From NCBI GenBank assembly GCA_021603905.1, contig BQIU01000007.1:33036-97035 (forward strand): 64,000 bases of DNA, written 5' to 3'. Positions 26,180 through 36,395 of this stretch are shown one piece after another. Below the pieces are notes generated by a model, which saw only the letters and a program-made list of their open reading frames with translations, was not told the origin of the DNA and searched no databases. Position 1 is the stretch's first letter. Each line of letters begins with the position of its first letter. The stretch is from Nitrospirales bacterium. GTDB lineage: Bacteria; Nitrospirota; Nitrospiria; Nitrospirales; UBA8639. The position numbers and the translations under genes are program-made.

Positions 26180-29100
26180 ATGGCATCACGGAAATCCACT
26201 GCACTTTTAATTCAGCTAGAATTTCCAACTTGGAAACTTGCTCGCCCTTGGACCTATTCGGCGAACTTTGCTATTCAAGATGCACTTTCTCAGTTAGAAG
26301 TTGAATGTTTTACGATTCCCGCTATTCCAGGTGAGCAACGGTCTTGGCTTTCTCATGCGAGATCATTTTGCCAAAACAAACAGTTTGATCAAGTCTGGTT
26401 ATGGCTCGTTCATTATCACTATGACGAGTTATTTTTAGATTGGATCTCTACTCTCGCACCGATACGGATTGGCGTGTTGATGGAATCATTACACTATGGG
26501 TCTGAAGCCTATGCGAATTCGCCCGGACTAATTGAGCGTCCTCGTATTGTTTCCCGTCAAATTCAAGCTTTGACTCATGTGTTGACATTTGATGAACAGG
26601 ATGCAGAAGACATTAGTGCTTCAAAGTCGGCTGATGCCATATGGTGGCCTGCAAGCGTTCCTCGCAATTGTATCGTCGATACTCCTGCTCCATTAGATGG
26701 CCGAAAAGCTGTTTTTCATGGAAATATCTATGGATCTCGCCGAGCGTGGATTGATCATCCAGTTCTAGACCGCATGCTCGTACCTACCAAGAGCAGCTCA
26801 GAATCTGAGTTTCCTTGTTTGTTTGATGAACTACAGCAGTATGCACGAAATATATTAGAGAGTGGGCGAATTGTTTCAGGGCAAGATCTAGTCCAATACA
26901 TTTCAAATCTTCATAGTATTCGAAAGGGAGAGTTTCGTGAATGGATGCGTGGACTACGTGCATCCGGTCCAATAATCAATTTGCCTAGTTATGCGAGTTT
27001 TTATGGTGGGCGTGTATTTGAGGGAATGGCAGCAGGATGTCCAGTTCTTTCTTTTGCTATTCCGAATCGCCCTAAGACCCGAACTCTCTTTGAAGATGGT
27101 AAAGACATTCTCCTATTTTCTCAGGACGATCCTTCTTCTCTCGCTCTACAGTTGGATCGTCTTGAGCGAGATCCAGTCTTTAGCGAAAAGTTGATGGTTC
27201 ATGCACTTCAGAAGATTCGTAAATTTCACACGGTCGAATGGCGAGTACAGCAAGCATTGGCTTGGGTGAAAAATGGAAAAGTTCCAACATATGATGAGAG
27301 TTCGGAGTATGGAACACTGAGTGATTTTCCAGATGCTTCTTCTACAAACAGTAGATCAAAGGATCTTCGTATGTCTTCCGATTCACCAGAGGGATGGAGT
27401 ATGAGTAAATGTTTGCCCAAGGGATATATTGAACGTGTCGGTCATACGCAATACCTCGATACTCCGGGTGAGTTTATATACCAACCGCATGTGTATGAGC
27501 TAGCTGGTTTCTTGGCTGAACGTTCGGGTGCCAAATGGATTATCGATATAGGGTGTGGTTCTGGAGAAAAGCTTCAAGCGTTACCTCAAGAATTTCGAAT
27601 TTTGGGTATTGATTGTTCGGACTCACTTAATCTTGCGAAAGAAAGGTTACCTCAAGGGAAATTTATTGACTGTGACCTCGAAAATGGGTTGCCACAATTA
27701 TCTGAGGAAATTCTTAGAAATGCCGTCGTAATTTGCTCTGATGTCATTGAGCATCTTCAGCGCCCTGATTGCCTCATGCAGGCTTTGGCTGGTTTATCTA
27801 AGGTCTCACCATTTTTATTAATTTCAACCCCAGATCGGGATCGAGCACGTGGATGGCTCGATAATGGTCCACCGGCCAATCAAGCCCATGTGATGGAGTG
27901 GGCGGCGACAGAATTTGCGCGCTTTATGAAGGAGTCTGGATTTGGCGAGGGACATTTTTTAGGTCATACCATTAACACCGATTTTCATTTGGCGAAGACC
28001 ACTCTTTTAGCTGTTGCCGGGACACAGGCGATACCGCCTTCGTCTGGGCAAAAAACGTTTCGAGTCGCAGCTATCATTCATGTCTACAATGAAGCAGATA
28101 TTCTTCCTGAGGTGATTGAGCACCTATACAATGAAGGAATCGAAGTTCATATTTTTGATAATTGGTCAGATGACGATTCATGGAAAGTCATTTGTTCTCT
28201 TAAAGGATTAGGGAAAGTGACTCACGCTGAGCGTTTTCCGGAAGCTCGAATTAATGAATATCAATGGAAACGTCAACTTGAAAAAACTGAGACGTATGCC
28301 GCTACGCTTCCAGTTGATTGGGTCATGCATCATGATGCTGATGAAATACGAATGAGTCCATGGCGGGGGGTTACTTTAAAAAATGCCCTAGCCCACATTC
28401 ATTGGCTGGGATACAGCGCGGTGGATCATACGGTTATTGATTTTCGGTTTCTGTCTCATCGGAATTCCAGCCAGGCGCCCTACCAAACAAATTTGACTCA
28501 TTTTGAATTCGGTCGACGACCAGGTCATTTTCACCAGGTAAAAGCCTGGAAAAATGTTGGGAACATCAAACTCTCCAACACGGGAGGTCATGAGGCCCAG
28601 TTTCCAGATCGACGCATTTATCCCATTAAGTTTCTCATCAAGCATTACCCATTAAGAAATTTGGATCAAGCCAGTAAAAAGGTATTTCAAGATCGATTGC
28701 CTCGAGTGATCAATGAACACCATACCTTGGGCTGGCATTCGCAATATGATCAATATTCCCCAAAAGATATGGCTGGGTGGTTGCCCAAAGATTTGTTGTC
28801 TTACCATTCTGTGCATTTTGATACGGAGTATTTGGTCGAACGAATAAGTGGCATAGGCTTAGCAGAAAAGAAGCCTGAAGTGATGGAGGAGACGATGTCT
28901 GAAGTTGGAGCAGCAATCTTAAAAAATTATACCCGAGATATGACGACAAATGTCTGGCAGCGTCCAGAATATACAGGTATTGCATATAGTGACGGAGATG
29001 AGATTGAGAAGCGTTTAAAAAATATTATAACAAGGGCCAGTGATGTCAGTGTAATGTCGGTTGAATTGGCAAACCACTATACTGATTGGCCCTCTCGGTA

Positions 29101-32100
29101 TCATTTGTCCAATCAACGTGCCAATCTTTTGCGACCATTTGAAGAAGGTCTACGAGGAAAACAGGTTCTCGAAATTGGTGCAGGTTGTGGGGCCATCTCA
29201 CGGTATCTGGGTGAGATTGGATCCGATGTGTTTGCCATAGAAGGTAGCCCGCGTCGAGCTTCCATTGCTGCCCTTCGTTGCCGTGATCTGAAAAACGTGA
29301 CAGTCGTTGCCGAAGCGGTTCAGACACTTCAATGTATTCAAAAATTTGATGTGGTGACTCTCATTGGAGTTTTAGAATACGCGAGAAAGTTTTTCCCCGG
29401 TGAGGGAAAAGATCCTGTTGATGCCATGCTGAAATATGTCACAGGCTTTTTAAAGCCTGGGGGTAAATTGATTATTGCGATTGAAAATCAACTGGGCCTG
29501 AAATACTTTGCGGGATTTCTTGAAGATCACATGGGTGAACCCATGTTTGGGATTGAAGATCAGTACGATTCTAGCAATGTGGTGACGTTTGGTCGGAAAG
29601 ACCTTGGTGACCGAGTAGGTAGGGCTGGATTAACGAGGATGCAATGGTGGTACCCATTTCCGGATTATAAGCTTCCTAGACTGATGATATCAGATCAGGG
29701 AGCATTGCCAGTGGACGACATGAATCTTTTTCCGCTTGTCCGCAATGCCTGTTCCAAAGACCTGCAACATCCTTCACGCGTCAGTTTTAACCAGGAAAGA
29801 GCGTGGCGGCCCGTTATGCGAAATGGTCTTCTCAAAGAAATGGCAAATTCCTTTGTCTTGCTTGCATCTGATAGGGAAATTTCTGACATGTCAGACAGAT
29901 CCCTTGCTATTCATTATGCCACGGACAGGAGACCTGAATTTGCTAAAAAAGTCGTGTTTAGTCGTACCAAAAACGATGCGCCTATGACCTATCAAATTGC
30001 ACTGTACCCTCAACTTCATAGTCGAAACTTGATGGTGAACCAGCGTCTTGAACATCAAGCCTTTGTTCAGGGTCAACTATGGCAAGACCGCCTAATCGAT
30101 ATTATGACCAGCCCTGCTTGCTCATTTGAACAAATCCAGCAATGGTTTCACGTATGGGTCGACGCATTCTATTCTGCTGCAGGGTTAGTGGAAGCTCCCG
30201 ATGTCATGTATAAAAAAATTTCAGGTAAGTACATTGACATGATCCCACAGAATTTATTTGTTGATGGAAATGGAGCATATACGTTTATCGATCAAGAATG
30301 GGAATATGGGCAAGAAATTCAGGTTGGGTATGTGGTTTATCGAGCACTCATAACTTCTCTCGGTGAAATGAAAAACTTTTGCAAACATTCGGAGCAAAGG
30401 GATCGACAGCCATTACCTCTTATTCTTAAAGTTGCAGAAAGTGTCGGTTTTTCTTTTACGAACCATGAATTGAAGAAGTGTATCGTATTTGAAAATACCT
30501 TACAGCAATATGTCCTGGGTAAGATCAATTCCCTAAACTATGAGACCCTGTCTCCTCATAAGGGCGGCAACAGTAATATTGAGGAATCCAAAGAAAGTTG
30601 CGAGAAGCAGAATACGAACTCACCTGTTTTTGATTGTTCGATTGTTATTCCTGTTTTCAATAAGGTAGAGCTTACCCAGCAATGTCTTATTCAATTGGCA
30701 AACGTGACGGATGGGGTCAGCTACGAAATCATTGTTGTGGATAATCACTCAAGTGATGGGACAAGAGAATTCTTAGAAACGCTCGATGGTGATGTGCAGA
30801 TTATTCGAAATAGCGAGAATTTGGGCTTTGCCAAAGGTTGCAATCAGGGTGCACGTGCATCGAGAGGAAGGTATGTCGTGTTTTTGAATAATGACACCAT
30901 TCCTCAACCCGGCTGGCTTCAAGCCCTGGTGAAGGAAGCGAGTGCACATTCGGACGTAGCGATTGTCGGAAGTAAGTTGCTCTATCCTGATAACACTGTA
31001 CAACATGCTGGAATTGTGTTTAATCGAAAATCTGGTCTGCCTGGTCATTGGGCGAATGGAGTGAAAAAAGATTCACCGCTCGTCAGTCAACGGAAGCAGT
31101 TTAAAGCCGTGACCGCGGCATGCATGTTGGTGAAACGTGAAGTTTTTGAATGCGTCAATGGATTTGACGAAGCGTATATGAATGGGTATGAGGATGTGGA
31201 CTTCTGTCTGAAAGTCGAACAGCAAAACCAAAAAATTATTTATCAACCAGAGAGCTGTCTCTATCATTTAGAAAGTCAAACTCACGGACGGCAGGATCAT
31301 ATGGGACAGAATAGAGACCTGTTTCTAAGCCGGTGGGGAAATGTGTGGTTGGAAGACGAAGACATCGTAGCTTATGAACACGACTGTGCAATGGTTCAAG
31401 TCGCACAAGGGCAGGTACAAGGCGTTCAACTTGTTTCTATAGGTAATGAATTAGAGAAAATGCAATGGCGTCATGTTGTGACCGTGCAGGAGATGTTAAG
31501 TGGTTCTACTCGTGGTGTACTTAAGCAAGGAGAGCGAAGGGACCAGCTTCACAAAGTCTTGAGCGAGCATGAACAATGGCCAAGCGACCCTGGAGTCTTG
31601 GAGTGGGGCGGATTTGTATGTGAAACATTGGGATTCGAGGATAATGCCTGTGAGTTTTGGCGAAAGTTGGTCAAGATCGGGAATGACGTTGATGCAAGGC
31701 GTTCCTTAATTCGCTCAGCTATCAGACGCGGTCAATTAGATGATGCTCAAATGCATCTTGATATTTTGACGGAAAATGTTTCCTTTAGTATCGAAGATGT
31801 CATATTACAAGGAACCTTGTTCATACAAAGACAAGAATTTGACAAGGCAATATCTCTCTTTGAAGATGGTCTTGCTCGAAACCCTCTGCATCAGAAGGTA
31901 CGCTTGGGTTTAGGGGTGGCACTGCTAGGACAGGGGAAGGCGACAGAAGCTTTTGAAGTTTTTCAATCGATTTTAAGGGATTGTCCAGATGATCAGGAGG
32001 CGATCCATTGGATCGTGAGGGCTGGGACAGACATAAAGGATTGGAGTCGTATAGCTGAGCAACTTGAAAAATTTCTTATCAGAAATCCAGCCAATTGTGA

Positions 32101-35059
32101 TATGCGTTTTGCTCTAGCTGGAGTATATCTTCAAGGTGAAATGAACGAAAAGTCTCAAAAGGAATATGAAATTTTGCGATTGTTGAAACCTGATCTTGAA
32201 GGGTTGGATGACCTATCCGCAAGTTTGTCGATTCCTTCTCCGCAGACCCCCATTATTGGACAAAACGAGGGCAGTAAAGACCTCGATTTAGCCGTAAGCT
32301 CTTTCCCCAAATCTCAAGATGCCTCAATATCTCTTGAAAAGAATATTTCAGTTCTCGTGTCGGATACTATTTGTGGTGCTGTGAGGTTGGTCATGCCTTT
32401 ATTGGCGTGCATTAAAACATTAGGGGTTCACGGGAAGATTTTTAATGCATTGGAAAATGACAATGTTAAGAACGCGTTACCCGAAGGTCCTGATGAAGTG
32501 TGGCTTAGTCATCGAACGAATGTGATTGATGCTGATATCTTAAAAATGGCACGTCATAAAGGGACACGTGTTGTTCATGATATTGATGATTTAATCTGGA
32601 ATGTTCCAGATGATAATCCTAATGCATCTTTGGAGAGGATCAGGAGTCCTAAATTAAGAGAGTTTCTTCCATTGGTAGATTGTGTCACTGTCGCCACTGA
32701 TCCTATTAAGAATTTTCTTTCAACGTGGGGTATTGAGTCCTTCGTTCTGCCCAATTGTTTATTTCCTCAAGATTGGGCTGGGTTATCTACTCAGTCGAGA
32801 GGTGGGCGTCGGCCTCGTGTGGGTTGGGCAGGACAAACTAGAGTGCATATGGCTGATCTTGCACTCCTCAATGCAGTCATTGAAGCACTAGGCGATGAAG
32901 TGGAATGGGTTTTTCTTGGGGATGCTCCAGAGTGTATGAAAAATTCACGTATACCCAATCAAGTGTATCCTATGGCTGCCATCGAAGATTATCCACAAGC
33001 ATTGGCCAATTTACATCTCGATGTGGCGCTGGCTCCTTTGGAACTAAACGAATTTAATGAAGCCAAAAGCGATATTCGAATTTTGCAATATGGCATCTTG
33101 GGATATCCAGTCATTGCAACAGACATTTATCCCCATCGACAGGCACCTATCGAACGAGTGCCTAATGACACAGCCGCTTGGGTTCGAGCTATCCGGGACC
33201 GAATTTATAATTTGAATGAAGCACAAGCCGAAGGAGAAAAACTTCGCCAATGGGTCTTAGCCAGTCGGATGATAGGCAACTATTTGCCCCAGTACCAGGC
33301 TGTCTGGCTCGGTTTGCCAGATTTTACCCAAGAAGGCACGTCGACTACTGCTTGTGGTCCAGGAAAAGAGGTCATTCTTGATAGAAATGAGACTGTTCGT
33401 CAATTCACTAAGGATTGTTCAATTATTATTCCTGTTTTTAATAAGGCCGAATTAACGAAACAATGTCTTACGGAATTGATGGAAATCACAAGCGGTGTCA
33501 GTTATGAAGTCATTGTTATAGATAATAATTCCACTGATGAAACTCAAGAAATCTTAGAAAGTTTTCTTAATGAGATACAGGTTATTCGAAATACAGAGAA
33601 TCTTGGGTTTGCGAAGGCGTGTAATCAGGGGGCACGAGTCGCTCGGGGCAAGTATGTCACTTTTCTCAATAATGATACGATTCCGCAACGTGGATGGTTG
33701 AAAGCTTTGGTCGAAGAAGCCGAGTCCGATCACAATATTGCGATTGTCGGTAGTAAGCTGTTGTATCCGGACGGTACGCTTCAGCACGGGGGAGTGGCTA
33801 TTTCCCGTAGTACGTTGACGCCCTACCATATCTATAGGGGCTTACCTGGCGAAAGCACGTTCGCAAATCGACGACGAGAGTTTCAAGCGGTAACAGCTGC
33901 CTGTATGCTGGTGAAGCGAACATGGTTTGATGCGGTTGGAGGGTTTGATGAAGCATATAGAAATGGGTTTGAGGATATTGATTTGTGTCTGAACATTGGA
34001 GAGAAGGGAGGCAAGGTTGTGTATCAGCCAAAGAGTTGGCTATACCATTTAGAAGGCCAAACTCCTGGCCGAAATTTACACAATGATAGCAACACTGAGG
34101 TTTTCTTGAAAAGATGGAGTAATAAGCACCTCACCGATGAAGATTGTATTGCTTTTGAGGATGGTATTGCGCTGTTGGTGGAAGACCAGGGTGAGTCGTC
34201 TAGTATTACTTACAAGTGGTTTGATGATGAAAAAGAGTCTGCAAGTTGGTCAAGAGTTGCTCAATTGCAGCATCTTCTTCACCAATATAGAGACATAAAA
34301 ATCGTACATGATCAAACAGATTCTCTTTCTCAGGAAATTCAGCAATTAGTTAACGGTCATGAAGAGTGGCCAAAAGATGCCGCGGTGGTTGAGTGGGTTG
34401 GATTGACGTGTCATGCATTAGGCCATGATGGGTTAAGTGAAAAGTTTTTCCGACAAGCTCTTCAATTAGGAGAGTCTCATAAGTCACTTGCCATGTTAGC
34501 ACGCTTCGAGCTTAATCGAGGGAATTTGGAGGAAGCGGGTAGGCATCTTATGGCTCTCTTAGAAGCTAGGCCGAACAACGGATCTGATTTGCATTTACAC
34601 GGGGTGTATCTCATGCAATGCGGGAAATTTTCAGAAGCAGTAGAAGCTTTTCACAGGGCAATCCAATGTGAAGGAGATCGGAAAAAGGCTCAGCTTGGAA
34701 TGGGAATGGCTTATGTCGGTATGGGGCAGACGAGAGACGCGTGGGATGTTTTCACGCAGAACGCCAATGAGAATCCCGATGATATTGAATCGATGAATTG
34801 GGTGATTCGAACAGGAACGGAGTTGGCTGATTGGAAATCATTGTCGAAGTTGCTCTTGCGATTTGTCCAACGAAATCCAGCAGATGGTGACATGCGGTTT
34901 GCGTTAGCTAGTGTCCATGTTCGTCAGGGAAATTCGCAGGAGGCTCAATCTCATTTACAAACCTTGAAGCATCTAAATCCGGAGTACGATGGAATTCAGG
35001 ATTTGGCGCATGCTATTGACAGCATGGGAGTGAATCTTAGTGGTGTCGCGAACTCATGA
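26180..35059 (+). CDS. Giant multi-domain glycosyltransferase/methyltransferase with TPR modules
   Basis: One uninterrupted frame of 2,959 residues from ATG 26180 (AAGGA six bases upstream; TTG 26165 is less likely). Modules in order, with approximate residues: a CgeB/GT1-like transferase (1-380, GGRVFEGMAAGCPV near 277); a SAM methyltransferase (IIDIGCGSGEK near 453); a GT2-like domain (IIHVYNEADIL near 630, HHDADEIRM near 718); a second methyltransferase (VLEIGAGCGAIS near 996) followed by a region with FIDQEWEYG near 1369; a GT2 domain (CSIVIPVFNK near 1486, FLNNDTIP near 1570, GYEDVDFC near 1668); TPRs (about 1860-2010); a GT4-like domain (about 2054-2380); a second GT2 (about 2412-2680); and TPRs (about 2750-2945). 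There is no signal peptide or membrane segment, so it is cytoplasmic. It could build and methylate an oligosaccharide stepwise. Acceptor and sugars are unknown; flagellin is one candidate. Confidence 0.88.
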   Translation: MASRKSTALLIQLEFPTWKLARPWTYSANFAIQDALSQLEVECFTIPAIPGEQRSWLSHARSFCQNKQFDQVWLWLVHYHYDELFLDWISTLAPIRIGVLMESLHYGSEAYANSPGLIERPRIVSRQIQALTHVLTFDEQDAEDISASKSADAIWWPASVPRNCIVDTPAPLDGRKAVFHGNIYGSRRAWIDHPVLDRMLVPTKSSSESEFPCLFDELQQYARNILESGRIVSGQDLVQYISNLHSIRKGEFREWMRGLRASGPIINLPSYASFYGGRVFEGMAAGCPVLSFAIPNRPKTRTLFEDGKDILLFSQDDPSSLALQLDRLERDPVFSEKLMVHALQKIRKFHTVEWRVQQALAWVKNGKVPTYDESSEYGTLSDFPDASSTNSRSKDLRMSSDSPEGWSMSKCLPKGYIERVGHTQYLDTPGEFIYQPHVYELAGFLAERSGAKWIIDIGCGSGEKLQALPQEFRILGIDCSDSLNLAKERLPQGKFIDCDLENGLPQLSEEILRNAVVICSDVIEHLQRPDCLMQALAGLSKVSPFLLISTPDRDRARGWLDNGPPANQAHVMEWAATEFARFMKESGFGEGHFLGHTINTDFHLAKTTLLAVAGTQAIPPSSGQKTFRVAAIIHVYNEADILPEVIEHLYNEGIEVHIFDNWSDDDSWKVICSLKGLGKVTHAERFPEARINEYQWKRQLEKTETYAATLPVDWVMHHDADEIRMSPWRGVTLKNALAHIHWLGYSAVDHTVIDFRFLSHRNSSQAPYQTNLTHFEFGRRPGHFHQVKAWKNVGNIKLSNTGGHEAQFPDRRIYPIKFLIKHYPLRNLDQASKKVFQDRLPRVINEHHTLGWHSQYDQYSPKDMAGWLPKDLLSYHSVHFDTEYLVERISGIGLAEKKPEVMEETMSEVGAAILKNYTRDMTTNVWQRPEYTGIAYSDGDEIEKRLKNIITRASDVSVMSVELANHYTDWPSRYHLSNQRANLLRPFEEGLRGKQVLEIGAGCGAISRYLGEIGSDVFAIEGSPRRASIAALRCRDLKNVTVVAEAVQTLQCIQKFDVVTLIGVLEYARKFFPGEGKDPVDAMLKYVTGFLKPGGKLIIAIENQLGLKYFAGFLEDHMGEPMFGIEDQYDSSNVVTFGRKDLGDRVGRAGLTRMQWWYPFPDYKLPRLMISDQGALPVDDMNLFPLVRNACSKDLQHPSRVSFNQERAWRPVMRNGLLKEMANSFVLLASDREISDMSDRSLAIHYATDRRPEFAKKVVFSRTKNDAPMTYQIALYPQLHSRNLMVNQRLEHQAFVQGQLWQDRLIDIMTSPACSFEQIQQWFHVWVDAFYSAAGLVEAPDVMYKKISGKYIDMIPQNLFVDGNGAYTFIDQEWEYGQEIQVGYVVYRALITSLGEMKNFCKHSEQRDRQPLPLILKVAESVGFSFTNHELKKCIVFENTLQQYVLGKINSLNYETLSPHKGGNSNIEESKESCEKQNTNSPVFDCSIVIPVFNKVELTQQCLIQLANVTDGVSYEIIVVDNHSSDGTREFLETLDGDVQIIRNSENLGFAKGCNQGARASRGRYVVFLNNDTIPQPGWLQALVKEASAHSDVAIVGSKLLYPDNTVQHAGIVFNRKSGLPGHWANGVKKDSPLVSQRKQFKAVTAACMLVKREVFECVNGFDEAYMNGYEDVDFCLKVEQQNQKIIYQPESCLYHLESQTHGRQDHMGQNRDLFLSRWGNVWLEDEDIVAYEHDCAMVQVAQGQVQGVQLVSIGNELEKMQWRHVVTVQEMLSGSTRGVLKQGERRDQLHKVLSEHEQWPSDPGVLEWGGFVCETLGFEDNACEFWRKLVKIGNDVDARRSLIRSAIRRGQLDDAQMHLDILTENVSFSIEDVILQGTLFIQRQEFDKAISLFEDGLARNPLHQKVRLGLGVALLGQGKATEAFEVFQSILRDCPDDQEAIHWIVRAGTDIKDWSRIAEQLEKFLIRNPANCDMRFALAGVYLQGEMNEKSQKEYEILRLLKPDLEGLDDLSASLSIPSPQTPIIGQNEGSKDLDLAVSSFPKSQDASISLEKNISVLVSDTICGAVRLVMPLLACIKTLGVHGKIFNALENDNVKNALPEGPDEVWLSHRTNVIDADILKMARHKGTRVVHDIDDLIWNVPDDNPNASLERIRSPKLREFLPLVDCVTVATDPIKNFLSTWGIESFVLPNCLFPQDWAGLSTQSRGGRRPRVGWAGQTRVHMADLALLNAVIEALGDEVEWVFLGDAPECMKNSRIPNQVYPMAAIEDYPQALANLHLDVALAPLELNEFNEAKSDIRILQYGILGYPVIATDIYPHRQAPIERVPNDTAAWVRAIRDRIYNLNEAQAEGEKLRQWVLASRMIGNYLPQYQAVWLGLPDFTQEGTSTTACGPGKEVILDRNETVRQFTKDCSIIIPVFNKAELTKQCLTELMEITSGVSYEVIVIDNNSTDETQEILESFLNEIQVIRNTENLGFAKACNQGARVARGKYVTFLNNDTIPQRGWLKALVEEAESDHNIAIVGSKLLYPDGTLQHGGVAISRSTLTPYHIYRGLPGESTFANRRREFQAVTAACMLVKRTWFDAVGGFDEAYRNGFEDIDLCLNIGEKGGKVVYQPKSWLYHLEGQTPGRNLHNDSNTEVFLKRWSNKHLTDEDCIAFEDGIALLVEDQGESSSITYKWFDDEKESASWSRVAQLQHLLHQYRDIKIVHDQTDSLSQEIQQLVNGHEEWPKDAAVVEWVGLTCHALGHDGLSEKFFRQALQLGESHKSLAMLARFELNRGNLEEAGRHLMALLEARPNNGSDLHLHGVYLMQCGKFSEAVEAFHRAIQCEGDRKKAQLGMGMAYVGMGQTRDAWDVFTQNANENPDDIESMNWVIRTGTELADWKSLSKLLLRFVQRNPADGDMRFALASVHVRQGNSQEAQSHLQTLKHLNPEYDGIQDLAHAIDSMGVNLSGVANS
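30626..32220 (+). repeat. Internal repeat unit A (GT2 plus TPR) in the giant gene
   Basis: The encoded segment starts at CSIVIPVFNK and ends at LLKPDLEGLDDL. It matches unit B (33404-35000) block by block: ENLGFAK, CNQGAR, FLNNDTIPQ, AIVGSKLLYPD, QAVTAACMLVKR-like, EDxDxCL, then GHEEWP-like and NPADGDMRFALA-like TPR segments. The copies are diverged, so the duplication is old. Confidence 0.8.
33404..35000 (+). repeat. Internal repeat unit B (GT2 plus TPR) in the giant gene
   Basis: This second copy starts at CSIIIPVFNK and ends at LKHLNPEYDGIQDL, with the same order of blocks as unit A. A GT4-like domain (about 32340-33330) lies between the units. Catalytic blocks (NND and ED) are kept in both, so both transferases may be active. 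Confidence 0.8.
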
Positions 35060-35081
35060 ACACCGTGCAGAGAAGAATGTT

Positions 35082-36083
35082 CTATGAGATGTTAGATTTT
35101 AGATGCGGTTTTTGGATTTCGAGTAGCGTATTCAAGGCTTGGTAGGTTGGCAACGCTACTGTGAGTTTTTCGAGTGTGTCCTGTGCCTCATCAAGTTTTC
35201 CGCGTTCAACGAGGACTTCTACTGTGCCGATCCATTTCTCAAGACTGTCAGGAGACTGTTGCCGTAACGCTTCATATGTTCGTAAGGCTTCCTTTTCCCG
35301 GCCTGCCTGAAGGCATTGTTCGGCATACCATACATACATTCGTGTATCGAGCAAAGAAAAAGCCTGACCACATTCAGCTTGTAGCCAGCATGTATTCTTG
35401 GGCCGAATGACTGCTCCTGATTTTTTAGCGAGATATATGCCGCAATTTGGTTCCATCCGATTGCTCGACTGTATGTTTGTGTCTAAATGTGTTTCGCCAA
35501 TTAACTGAAATCCACAGCGCTGTAATTCTTCTGCAAGCTCATGTGTACCGTACTGACGCATGGTAATGGTATCTTCGATTGCCGTATCTAGAGGAACTCC
35601 AACTGGAATCTGAAAAGCCAGATATCCATGAATTTTCAATACGCGATGACTTTCTTCCAAATAACGTGCAAACACAGGTCGAGGCATATGTTGAAAGGCG
35701 ACAAATGAATACACCAAATCAAAAGACTCATTCCGAAAAGGATGTAAGTCAACTCCAGACGTTTCCCTTGTCTCGACATTATTGAGTTCGTTCAGCCATT
35801 GCTTACTGTGTGCAATCATCTCACCGGAGATGTCGATGCCGATAAGATGTTGAAAGTGCGAGGCAAGAGGTTTGAGGACGCGTCCGACTCCACACCCAAT
35901 ATTCAAGATTGACCATGATGAGTTGGAGTAGGGTGCGACACGAGATAACAGAGCATTGGCCGTATTTTTACCGGATTTCGCAAACTTCCTATCATCATGA
36001 AAGTCTTCTGTCGCAACCCAATAACGGGCATGGTGTTTAGCCCGCCGATTCCATTCACTTTTCATTGTTTCAGCAATATTCAT
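35082..36083 (-). CDS. SAM-dependent methyltransferase with C-terminal TPRs
   Basis: This 333-residue minus-strand gene converges on the giant gene with 22 bases between the stops. The N-terminal 200 residues form a class I methyltransferase with ILNIGCGVGRVLKPL, IGIDISGEM and LVYSFVAFQHM. The last ~100 residues form two to three TPR-like pairs (EKEALRTYEALRQQSPDSLEKW, GKLDEAQDTLEKL), as in the giant protein. ATG at 36083 is used; a second in-frame ATG lies seven codons on. A sigma-54 element at 36207-36222 on the same strand would drive it. It likely methylates a sugar or glycan-bearing protein. Confidence 0.8.
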   Translation of the reverse strand: MNIAETMKSEWNRRAKHHARYWVATEDFHDDRKFAKSGKNTANALLSRVAPYSNSSWSILNIGCGVGRVLKPLASHFQHLIGIDISGEMIAHSKQWLNELNNVETRETSGVDLHPFRNESFDLVYSFVAFQHMPRPVFARYLEESHRVLKIHGYLAFQIPVGVPLDTAIEDTITMRQYGTHELAEELQRCGFQLIGETHLDTNIQSSNRMEPNCGIYLAKKSGAVIRPKNTCWLQAECGQAFSLLDTRMYVWYAEQCLQAGREKEALRTYEALRQQSPDSLEKWIGTVEVLVERGKLDEAQDTLEKLTVALPTYQALNTLLEIQKPHLKSNIS

Positions 36084-36206
36084 CGATGATGTTTCACGTC
36101 TGAGTGTATTTCTGCACCTGTGTTAAGCAATGAGAACTGAATGTAGAGAGACAATGTCGCGTACTGGCAAAAAGCTGATGTATGGCTGAGTATTCATTAT
36201 CGAAAA

Positions 36207-36222
36207 TGCAAAAGTATTGCCA
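36207..36222 (-). promoter_or_regulatory. Sigma-54 (RpoN) promoter, minus strand
   Basis: Read on the minus strand the site is TGGCAATACTTTTGCA: TGGCA at -24, TTGCA at -12, and ten bases between GG and GC. Only the two inner positions after TGGCA differ from the consensus. Transcription would begin near 36196, some 110 bases before the methyltransferase-TPR gene. Confidence 0.55.
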
Positions 36223-36395
36223 GATATGTAATCGAGTGAGTCTGTTAATCGATGAAAGATGTTTCTCGTAACGTGATAAAAAACTCCGCATTTTGCACGT
36301 AATATCTATTTTAATGAAAATGGAGTCGTGAGGTTTCATTTCTCTGTCTCCTCTCGCTCTGCCTAGTTAAAAAGTCCATTCGTGTTTCCTCAAAT

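Noticed and set aside
36094..36339. Minus-strand 81-residue frame in the divergent gap
   Set aside because: No recognisable motif, and it covers the sigma-54-like site; a chance frame is more likely.
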